From an uncultured Balneolaceae bacterium (GTDB lineage Bacteria; Bacteroidota; Rhodothermia; Balneolales; Balneolaceae): a stretch of DNA of 13,761 bases. Shown here piece after piece: positions 1-6,507 of this stretch (the stretch's first letter is position 1; every line of letters begins with the position of its first letter). Where the stretch lies: assembly GCA_938003885.1 (NCBI GenBank), contig CALKWT010000010.1:1-13761 (forward strand). Reading direction: 5' to 3'. Under the pieces are notes generated by a model. That model was not told the DNA's origin. It searched no databases and saw nothing but the letters and a program-made list of their open reading frames with translations. Both the position numbers and the translations under genes were made by a program.

Positions 1-50
1 CTTTGGAGTGTTTCTCTGATCTCCTTTTCTGTTTCTTTTAAATCAGCCAT
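1..50 (-). CDS. Start of an unidentified gene (partial, 16 codons)
   Basis: An ATG at 48-50 on the minus strand opens a frame that runs off the left edge. It reads MADLKETEKEIRETLQ, a charged, helix-prone N-terminus that is too short to assign. A good Shine-Dalgarno (GGAGG, complement of 61-65) sits 10 bases before the ATG, which is the main reason to believe this start. The preceding ABC gene stops at 79, so the gap is 28 bases and the gene is probably the next member of the same minus-strand operon. The function cannot be stated from what is visible. Confidence 0.6.
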   Translation of the reverse strand, partial: MADLKETEKEIRETLQ

Positions 51-60
51 TTTAATGCTT

Positions 61-65
61 CCTCC
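61..65 (-). promoter_or_regulatory. Shine-Dalgarno of the left-edge gene
   Basis: GGAGG on the minus strand, 10 bases upstream of the ATG at 48-50, lies in the short gap after the ABC gene that stops at 79. It is the best evidence that the truncated frame at the left edge is a real gene. Confidence 0.55.
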
Positions 66-78
66 ACAAATTAATTGT

Positions 79-1872
79 TTATTTACCGACAGTGGGCATC
101 TCGCCTGCTATCTGGTCTTTGTATTGTAACTCATAAAGCGTCCGATAGATTCCGTCATCTTTTTCAATCAGCTGCCGGTGAGTACCGGTCTCTCTGATTT
201 TGCCTTTGTGCATGACGAGAATCTTATCCGCATCCTGGATGGTAGAGAGCCGGTGGGCAATAACAATGGAGGTTCTCCCTTTCATCATTCGTTCACAAGC
301 CCGCGAAACGAGCTCTTCTGTTTCCGAATCGACATTGGAAGTAGCCTCATCCAAAATTAATATTTTGGGGTTATATACCATCGCTCTTACAAAACAAATT
401 AATTGTCTCTGCCCCATCGAAAGGGATGCACCTCTTTCACGTAATTTGTAGTCATATGTTCCAGGCAATTTACTGATAAAGTGATGCGCCTCCACCTCTT
501 TCGCCGCTGCAATCACCTGCTCCCGGGTAATGTTTTTGTTCCCAAGGGTAATGTTATTATGAATCGACCCTGAGAAGAGTGCATTGTCCTGGAGTACCAG
601 CCCGAAGCCGGCCCTGAGATCGTTAAGGCTCAAATCCCTGATATCGGTACCATCCAGCAGGATACGGCCTTTATCGACTTCATAATAACGCAGCAGCAGA
701 TTGATAATTGTAGATTTCCCTGCACCGGTTGCACCTACAATGGCAAGCAGCTCTCCCGGCTCTGCTTCGAAGGAGACATCATCCAGAATAATCTCTTCGT
801 CGGGGTTGTACCGGAATGTGACCTTTTCGAAGGCGATATGCCCCCGGACCTCGTTCAGTTTAACCGGCTGAGCCGGCTCTCTGATCTCGTTGGGTGTGTC
901 AAGAACATCAAAGATTCTTTCCGACGAGGCGAGTGCCGCCTGCAGGGTATTGTACTTCTCGGAGAGTCCGCGGATCGGGTTGAAGAACTGCCGGACATAC
1001 TGGATAAAAGCGAGCAGCACACCGAACGTGACCCCGCCCATCAGCGCCCTTGCCCCGCCGTACCAGACGACAAGGGCCATGGCAAAACTGGCCAGCACTT
1101 CCACAAAAGGCCAGAAGATTGAGAAGTAGAAGATGGTCTTGAGATGAGCGGAACGGTGGTCCCTGTTGATCTTTTCAAACTTTTTCTGCTCTGTCTCCTC
1201 TCTGTTGAAGAGCTGGACAATGGCAATCCCACTGATATGCTCTTGAACAAATGAGTTCACCCGGGCGATCTGATCCCGTACATCCAGAAAGGCCACACGG
1301 ACTTTGTTCCGGAACCAGAAGGTGGTGTAGAAAAGTACGGGAAGAACCAGAATAGCCACAATCGTAAGCTCCCAGCTCATCACCAGCATAAAGTAGAGGA
1401 TAAAGAAGATCCTGAACAGGTCCCCAATCATATTCACCACTCCGTCGGAGAGCAGCTCACTCAGGGCTTCAATATCGCTGGTTGTTCTGGTAATCAGCCT
1501 CCCGATTGGAGTTTTGTCAAAAAACTGAACGTGCAGCGACTGGATCTTCTCAAACACAGCATTCCGCATACTGTAAAGAACCCCCTGCCCAAACCAGCGG
1601 GTGATGTAGGTATTCATGACCAGGACGATGAACTCCCCGATCAGAGTCAGAATCAGGAGGAAGATGATCCCTCTCAATCCGTTGAAATCTCCGATTGAGA
1701 TGTAATCATCCACAGCAACCTGGGTCAGTTTTGGACGCACTGTTCCCAGAAATGCTGCGGTCAGAGTCAGCACAATTGCAAAGACGGCCCACCAGGTATA
1801 GGGTTTGAAAAACTGGTAGAGCCGTCTTAAAAGATCGGAATCAACGGAATTAGAGGTATCTTGTTGACTCAA
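79..1872 (-). CDS. ABC exporter half B (catalytic-Glu subunit of a heterodimeric exporter)
   Basis: This is a type IV ABC exporter half-transporter of 597 residues: a membrane domain of about six helices (about 28-300) followed by a nucleotide-binding domain (about 345-580). Visible motifs are Walker A GATGAGKST (380-388), Q-loop Gln428, signature LSMGQ (484-488), Walker B ILILDE (504-509) with catalytic Glu509, and switch His540. The signature is non-standard (Met for the first Gly of LSGGQ). In heterodimeric exporters such as BmrC/BmrD and TM287/288, the subunit that keeps the Glu carries the weakened signature, so this resembles the BmrD/TM288 side. The likely partner is the ABC gene at 3182-4996. 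The start is TTG: an in-frame TAA lies two codons upstream, the next in-frame Met is at residue 86 inside the membrane domain, and no clear Shine-Dalgarno is seen. The gap to the upstream RNase Z-like gene is 27 bases. The substrate is unknown; lipid or drug export is a guess. Confidence 0.93.
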   Translation of the reverse strand: MSQQDTSNSVDSDLLRRLYQFFKPYTWWAVFAIVLTLTAAFLGTVRPKLTQVAVDDYISIGDFNGLRGIIFLLILTLIGEFIVLVMNTYITRWFGQGVLYSMRNAVFEKIQSLHVQFFDKTPIGRLITRTTSDIEALSELLSDGVVNMIGDLFRIFFILYFMLVMSWELTIVAILVLPVLFYTTFWFRNKVRVAFLDVRDQIARVNSFVQEHISGIAIVQLFNREETEQKKFEKINRDHRSAHLKTIFYFSIFWPFVEVLASFAMALVVWYGGARALMGGVTFGVLLAFIQYVRQFFNPIRGLSEKYNTLQAALASSERIFDVLDTPNEIREPAQPVKLNEVRGHIAFEKVTFRYNPDEEIILDDVSFEAEPGELLAIVGATGAGKSTIINLLLRYYEVDKGRILLDGTDIRDLSLNDLRAGFGLVLQDNALFSGSIHNNITLGNKNITREQVIAAAKEVEAHHFISKLPGTYDYKLRERGASLSMGQRQLICFVRAMVYNPKILILDEATSNVDSETEELVSRACERMMKGRTSIVIAHRLSTIQDADKILVMHKGKIRETGTHRQLIEKDDGIYRTLYELQYKDQIAGEMPTVGK

Positions 1873-1899
1873 GGTTTATTGTAAATAATAGATACTCAC

Positions 1900-3120
1900 T
1901 CAGAAACGATCGAAGTCATCGAACGGAGTTCTGGGAGTAATATGCTTGGGCGGACGGGTCGATCCGCTGTTGTTGTAATTGTCACTTTCAGGCTTCGGCT
2001 GATCCGTTCTTCGTTTTCTTCGCGGTGGTGCTGAGTAATCATCTCTACTCTCCCTTCTGCCGCGGCTGTCTGAGGAAGCTTTCCGCTTTCTGAAACGTTT
2101 GTTCTTGTTTCCTGCTGGTTTTCGCTTGGTGCTGCTCTTGCCTCCGGTAGTTCCTGTGATCTCTTTAATCTCCACTTTCGGAGTCACAATCCCTTTCTCA
2201 AGAGAGGGGTTCGTATAGATAGGACGGAGTTCGGTAGCCAGCCAAACAGGGAAGAATTTGGCCCTTGCCTCCCGCAGAAGAACAAACGGATTTGTATAGC
2301 GGGCTGAGAAATGACCGATCACAAGCAGTTTTGTCTGTGCTTCAGTGGCAACACGGGCTGCATCGGAAGAGGTGGAGTGTCCGGTTTCAGCTGCTTTGTC
2401 TGCCAAAGAGTCACTGAAGGTGGCCTCGTGATAAAGGATGTTGGTATTCATGGCCAGCTTCACGCTGTTGGGACAATATTTGGTATCGGTGATATAGGCA
2501 AAACTGTCACCCGGCCGCGGATGGCCCACAATATCGTAGGACTTTATCACCGTGCCGTCTTCCAGTTCAATGTCTTCACCTGCCTTTAATGCTTTGAACT
2601 GTGCATCTTCCGTGATGCCCAGAGCCTGCGCTTTTTCCGCGTCCACCTTTCCGGGCTTATCCTTCTCCTGGAAACGGTATCCAACGCAAAACATCGTGTG
2701 ATTGAGCGGACGGGCTTCTACGTAATACTCCTCTTCATCCACGACAATCTGCGAATCGATATCTTCCTCAATTTCAACGAAATGGAGCTCAAATCCCAGA
2801 TTTAGTTTAGCAAAGTTTACGTTCCATTCCACATACTCTTTGATACCTACAGGCCCGACGATCCGAAGAGGTATTTCTCTCCGCTGCAACTGTAATGTTG
2901 CGAGCAGTCCCATCAGTCCCGAATAGTGATCTGTATCAAAGTGACTGATAAATATATTTTGAATTTTTGAGCGTTTTAATCCTGCTTGTAACATTCGCAT
3001 CTGAGCATTTTCACCACAATCGAACAGGTGAACATCCCCTTCCCGCCATAGAGCTACGGCTGGCAGATGTCGGACAGCAGTTGGAGTTGCGGATGCAACC
3101 CCCAATGGTACAATAATCAT
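1900..3120 (-). CDS. rnz: RNase Z-like metallo-beta-lactamase-fold protein with variant zinc motif and basic tail
   Basis: Homologous to RNase Z (tRNA 3'-trailer endonuclease). Family landmarks are FDCGENAQMRM (33-43), the motif-II region HFDTDH (60-65), LNHT with His141, ITDT with Asp212, HEATF (231-235), GHST with His248, and GHFSARY with His270. The spacing matches bacterial RNase Z closely. Three things differ. The second His of HxHxDH is Asp62. The flexible arm (about 153-190) has no Pro/Gly-rich tip. After residue 321 there is an 85-residue Lys/Arg/Ser/Pro-rich tail, making 406 residues against roughly 305-320 for a typical bacterial enzyme. The ATG start is backed by GGGAG 6 bases upstream. 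It lies between the two ABC exporter halves, 61 bases after one and 27 before the other, with a small inverted repeat (3145-3150 / 3160-3165) in the upstream gap. It may be a working tRNase with altered metal binding or a repurposed paralogue. Confidence 0.85.
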   Translation of the reverse strand: MIIVPLGVASATPTAVRHLPAVALWREGDVHLFDCGENAQMRMLQAGLKRSKIQNIFISHFDTDHYSGLMGLLATLQLQRREIPLRIVGPVGIKEYVEWNVNFAKLNLGFELHFVEIEEDIDSQIVVDEEEYYVEARPLNHTMFCVGYRFQEKDKPGKVDAEKAQALGITEDAQFKALKAGEDIELEDGTVIKSYDIVGHPRPGDSFAYITDTKYCPNSVKLAMNTNILYHEATFSDSLADKAAETGHSTSSDAARVATEAQTKLLVIGHFSARYTNPFVLLREARAKFFPVWLATELRPIYTNPSLEKGIVTPKVEIKEITGTTGGKSSTKRKPAGNKNKRFRKRKASSDSRGRRESRDDYSAPPRRKRRTDQPKPESDNYNNSGSTRPPKHITPRTPFDDFDRF

Positions 3121-3126
3121 TTATTT

Positions 3127-3131
3127 CTCCC
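3127..3131 (-). promoter_or_regulatory. Shine-Dalgarno of the RNase Z-like gene
   Basis: GGGAG on the minus strand lies 6 bases before the ATG at 3118-3120, at good spacing. It confirms that start and implies independent translation initiation after the upstream ABC gene. Confidence 0.6.
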
Positions 3132-3181
3132 GGTGTGTTTTGGCCTTTTGCCTTTCAAACAAAAGATTCCAGTTTTTGGTT

Positions 3182-4996
3182 TTAGATTTTAGCCAGTTCT
3201 TGTTCTAATAATCGTTTCTGATACATATCAGCGTATCGGCCTTTTAATGCCAACAACTCAGCATGAGAACCTTTTTCTATAATTGAACCGTCTTCAAGAT
3301 AAAAAATTGTATCGGCATTTAAGATAGAAGAAATTCTGTGCGAAATCATAATTGTTGTCGTTTCTTTCAGATTCTCTTCAAGATGACCCAATATTGCATT
3401 TTCTGTCTTTGTATCCACGGCACTGAGCGAATCATCTAGTATGATCACCTGAGGTTTTTTTATCATTGCCCTGGCAATCGCCGTACGCTGTTTTTGACCG
3501 CCGGAGAGGGTGATACCCCTCTCGCCGACGAGGGTTTCGAAAGCCTTTTCAAACTCCAGTATATTGTCTTTGACCTGAGCAATTTCGGCCGCCTCTTCAA
3601 CATCCTCCAGTGTGGCTTCTTCTCTGCCAAACGAGATGTTCTCACGGATCGTGGTGGAGAAGAGAAACGTCTCCTGGGGTACATATCCAATGATCTGGCG
3701 CAGGGTTTGAAGATCCCACTCTTTCACGTTAACTCCGTCGATGATCACCTCGCCCTCATCGGGATCAAAAAGGCGCGGGATCAGATTGACCAGAGTTGTC
3801 TTGCCCGCTCCGGTCCGCCCTACAAATGCTGCCGTAGAGCCTGCTTCAATTTTAAGATTAATATTTCTCAGTACATACTCTTCTGATCCGGGATAGCGGA
3901 AGGATACATTCCGGAACTCGATCTCTCCCGCAATCGGGTCGGGCACCCGGCTGTCGGGATGATTTTCAATTTCCAGGGGGGTGGTCAACAACGCATCAAT
4001 TCTCTCCCACGAAGCCAATGACTTCTGAAGACGGTTCACGGTATAGCCCAGCGAGGCGACCGGCCAGGTCAAATACGCCACATAGATTACAAATTCTGCA
4101 ATATTCCCGATCGTCAGTTGCCCCTCCATCACCATGTTCCCTCCCTTCCATATCACGATAATAACTGACAGGCCGATCAGCAGATTCAGTGTGGGATGAA
4201 AAATGGATTCCAGAAGGTCCAGACGCAGCTTTTTTTTGCGGTAATCCTCGCTCTCTTTTTCAAACCTCTCCTGCTCGTAATCCATCCGGTTATACGCCTT
4301 TATCACCCGGATACTGGAGAAAGCTTCCTGCGCTTTTCCGGCAATTCTTGAGTACTGCTCCTGTATGATGAGCTGGTATTTGTTGATGTAACCGCTCACC
4401 CAGTAAGCAATGGCAGAGAGAAAAGGGAGGGGTAGCAAGGCCCAGAACGTAAGCTCGGGATTGACGATGATCATCACCGTAATAATAAAGCCTGCCCGTG
4501 TAAACGTATTGATGGTGTACATCAGAACCGGGCCAAAATACTCACGGACCCGGGCCACATCCTCGGTGGCGCGCACGTAGATCTCACCGTTTGATTTTTC
4601 TGAATAAAAGCGCTGCGGAAGCCTCATCAGCTTCTCCACAATCTCATTGCGGAGATCAAACTCCACTTTTCGGGAGCTGACAATCAGCGTCTGCCGGGTC
4701 GCAAAAAGAAGCACACCGTAGAGAAGAACGGTGCCGATCAGCAGCAGAGAGTTATAGGCCAGGATCCTGCCCGCTTCACTCGAGGTAAGAAGCTCAAAAA
4801 GGGAGGTATAGAGCCCTTGCTGCTGCTCTCCGAGCAGCTCCACCTCATCCATGGTGTTCCTGATCAGTACCGGAATCCAGATGAGAAAGAAATTGGAAGC
4901 TGTCAGAAAGAGTGCACCAAGCAGAATAGAGACCCTGTATCTCTTCAGGTACCTGTTCAGCTTTTTAATTGATGTTACCAGTTCCTTTGCGGACAT
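3182..4996 (-). CDS. ABC exporter half A (degenerate-site subunit of a heterodimeric exporter)
   Basis: A 604-residue ABC half-exporter. The N-terminal membrane domain (about 20-320) has about six hydrophobic helices, and the C-terminal ATPase domain (about 357-595) carries Walker A GRTGAGKTT (393-401), Q-loop Gln441, a perfect LSGGQ signature (497-501), Walker B VIILD (517-521) and switch His553. The residue after the Walker B Asp, normally the catalytic Glu, is Asp522, giving LDDSLSAVD. The same Asp is characteristic of the BmrC/TM287 side of heterodimeric multidrug exporters, so this protein most likely pairs with the ABC protein at 79-1872. The first gene of the minus-strand unit, it follows a 186-base gap that probably holds the promoter. 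The start at 4994-4996 has only a poorly spaced AAGGA upstream, so a slightly different start is possible. The substrate cannot be told from the sequence. Confidence 0.93.
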   Translation of the reverse strand: MSAKELVTSIKKLNRYLKRYRVSILLGALFLTASNFFLIWIPVLIRNTMDEVELLGEQQQGLYTSLFELLTSSEAGRILAYNSLLLIGTVLLYGVLLFATRQTLIVSSRKVEFDLRNEIVEKLMRLPQRFYSEKSNGEIYVRATEDVARVREYFGPVLMYTINTFTRAGFIITVMIIVNPELTFWALLPLPFLSAIAYWVSGYINKYQLIIQEQYSRIAGKAQEAFSSIRVIKAYNRMDYEQERFEKESEDYRKKKLRLDLLESIFHPTLNLLIGLSVIIVIWKGGNMVMEGQLTIGNIAEFVIYVAYLTWPVASLGYTVNRLQKSLASWERIDALLTTPLEIENHPDSRVPDPIAGEIEFRNVSFRYPGSEEYVLRNINLKIEAGSTAAFVGRTGAGKTTLVNLIPRLFDPDEGEVIIDGVNVKEWDLQTLRQIIGYVPQETFLFSTTIRENISFGREEATLEDVEEAAEIAQVKDNILEFEKAFETLVGERGITLSGGQKQRTAIARAMIKKPQVIILDDSLSAVDTKTENAILGHLEENLKETTTIMISHRISSILNADTIFYLEDGSIIEKGSHAELLALKGRYADMYQKRLLEQELAKI

Positions 4997-5029
4997 ACAT
5001 CCTTGATTTTACTATTTATCGCATTCTAC

Positions 5030-5067
5030 GGATCCGGCTGTCTGTTCTTCAGAAATCCACCGGACCC
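5030..5067 (-). repeat. Inverted repeat in the leader of the ABC-RNase Z-ABC unit
   Basis: GGATCCGG at 5030-5037 and CCGGACCC at 5060-5067. Read on the minus strand, this gives an 8-bp stem with one G-U pair and a 22-base loop, about 34 bases upstream of the ABC half A start. No U-tract follows, so it is not a convincing terminator for the oxidoreductase upstream. A leader hairpin or operator is possible. Confidence 0.35.
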
Positions 5068-5182
5068 CATCCCGTAATCCCTTATTTACTCTTCTGGTAT
5101 AGGAAATATATTTAATTGTGCCAGATTATGAAAAGCGCTGAAATATGAACTCTTAAATCGACTGGTATTTTAAAAAATATAG

Positions 5183-6220
5183 TTAAGACCGGAATCTTTC
5201 AATCCAGTGCTCTGCGAGAAGCCGTCCGGACTGTACAGCGTATGCAACACCGGAGCCTTTAAAATAATCTCCGACAAGTGCCAGCGGTGAATCCTCCTCT
5301 TCCAGTTCAAAAAAGGGCCTGTCGACCGTTTTAAACGGAGCTTTATAATTCCACTGATTCAGATCCACCCACTCCGGCGAGGTTGCCCAGCCGCCTGCAA
5401 TCCCCGCAAAAGCCGAGAGCATCTCATTGATGATCTGGTCTTTCGTACTGTGCAGATGTTTCTGAACAAACTCATCGGTAGAGTGCATCACAAACTGACA
5501 TCCCTGCTTCCCCTCTTTTTTCAGGCCTTCGTTGGAGATAAACTCCAGCGGACTCCGGTTGCACGCAATTCCCTGCCAGTCGGGTATCTCACGGTTCCCG
5601 TAGCCGGCAGCCAGGGAATAGGTCTTATGATAAGCAATTTCATCAATTTCCCGGACGATCTTCAACGCATTGGTCTCATCCACTGTACTCCCCAAAATTC
5701 CGTAAGCCTGAGGCGCGGGCAGAGCGATGATAATCGCATCGGCACCGATGACCTCCCTGCTCGTGAGGTTAATTATCCAGGCGCGCTTTTTAGTGCGATT
5801 CTTTCCAATATACGTAATTCCGCCGACTTTTGAATTGAGGCGAATATCAGACCATCTTGCAAGCCAGGTGCCAATCGCACTCATCCCTTTACGGGAGGTG
5901 ACCACCGGATTTGTAATTCCGTTGGGATTCTGATCCAGCATCCGCTCTCCATCATAAAATCTAAAATCTCCGCCCCAGGGTTGCAGAAGTCCTTTTTCAG
6001 TCAGTTCAACCGCGAGTTCCCGGAAAGCGGGCGTGGCAACTTCAAGATATGGAGCTCCGAAATCCACACTAAATTCGTTATTCTCTCCGAAAAATCGGGT
6101 AGCCAAACGGCCACCGAACTGTTCACTCTTCTCATAAATTGTTACTTCGTGACCAGCCTGTGCGAGGAGTTTACCTGCGATCAAACCCGAAATACTTGCA
6201 CCGATAATTCCAATTACCAT
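5183..6220 (-). CDS. Renalase-like FAD-dependent oxidoreductase
   Basis: 345 residues with a Rossmann FAD-binding N-terminus: the dinucleotide loop GASISG (7-12), an acidic residue at the end of strand 2 (Glu30), then GGRLATR (36-42), which is typical of the renalase/COG3380 and broader amine-oxidase-like flavoproteins. The C-terminal FAD-contact motif VGDYFKGSGV (316-325) precedes a helix, as in these enzymes. It has no signal peptide, because the hydrophobic N-terminus is the Rossmann strand, so it is probably cytoplasmic. The substrate is unknown; bacterial renalases oxidise off-pathway dihydro-NAD(P) isomers, but that activity cannot be assumed here. The ATG start at 6218-6220 has no recognisable Shine-Dalgarno. 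It is transcribed away from the GWxTD gene and is separated by 186 bases from the ABC unit downstream, so it is probably not tightly coupled to it. Confidence 0.85.
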   Translation of the reverse strand: MVIGIIGASISGLIAGKLLAQAGHEVTIYEKSEQFGGRLATRFFGENNEFSVDFGAPYLEVATPAFRELAVELTEKGLLQPWGGDFRFYDGERMLDQNPNGITNPVVTSRKGMSAIGTWLARWSDIRLNSKVGGITYIGKNRTKKRAWIINLTSREVIGADAIIIALPAPQAYGILGSTVDETNALKIVREIDEIAYHKTYSLAAGYGNREIPDWQGIACNRSPLEFISNEGLKKEGKQGCQFVMHSTDEFVQKHLHSTKDQIINEMLSAFAGIAGGWATSPEWVDLNQWNYKAPFKTVDRPFFELEEEDSPLALVGDYFKGSGVAYAVQSGRLLAEHWIERFRS

Positions 6221-6507
6221 AATTCGAAAATCTTATAACTTTATTAATATAGATTAAAAATTGCAGTCTGCAGAGCCAACGGAATTTACTGAACAATTCA
6301 CTCTACTTCCTGACTTTTTACAGCTTTCTGCAAGTTCGAAGGTGAAAACGGGTTCAATCTGCCGCCCGTTTGTTCGTTTACCTGCTGGAGAGCGATGAAA
6401 TTTCAGTTTATTTTTAATGTTAATAATACTGATTGTATTGTTCTCGTTCCATTGATACGTTGATACAAAATTTGTTTAATTTGATGCTGATCAAATATCC
6501 GCACATT
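6221..6507. other. Divergent intergenic region between the oxidoreductase and GWxTD genes
   Basis: 287 AT-rich bases separate the two divergent start codons, so promoters for both directions should lie here. Apart from the FNR/CRP-like palindrome at 6479-6496, I find no convincing -35/-10 pair, no strong hairpin and no small ORF with coding character. If the GWxTD gene used the upstream TTG at 6433, the last 75 bases would be coding. Confidence 0.5.
6479..6496. promoter_or_regulatory. FNR/CRP-family-type palindrome upstream of the GWxTD gene
   Basis: ATTTGAT-GCTG-ATCAAAT is a perfect 7-bp inverted repeat with a 4-base spacer. Its core TTGAT-N4-ATCAA (6481-6494) is identical to the classical FNR consensus and close to that of several other Crp/Fnr-family regulators. 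Its right end is 11 bases before the preferred ATG at 6508, so if bound it would sit in the leader or over the promoter and would more likely repress than activate. The site is visible directly; its recognition by a regulator is inferred. Confidence 0.4.

Noticed and set aside
3494..3886. A 130-residue plus-strand open frame
   Set aside because: It is antisense to the ATPase domain of ABC half A, which has all the expected motifs; no start signal or family resemblance.
5101..5182. Promoter of the ABC-RNase Z-ABC unit
   Set aside because: The AT-rich minus strand offers several weak matches, none with both boxes at good spacing, so no position is claimed.
6433..6507. TTG start at 6433 for the GWxTD protein
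   Set aside because: It would place 25 polar residues before a clear signal peptide, and the segment contains the FNR-like palindrome; the ATG at 6508 fits a secreted protein better.
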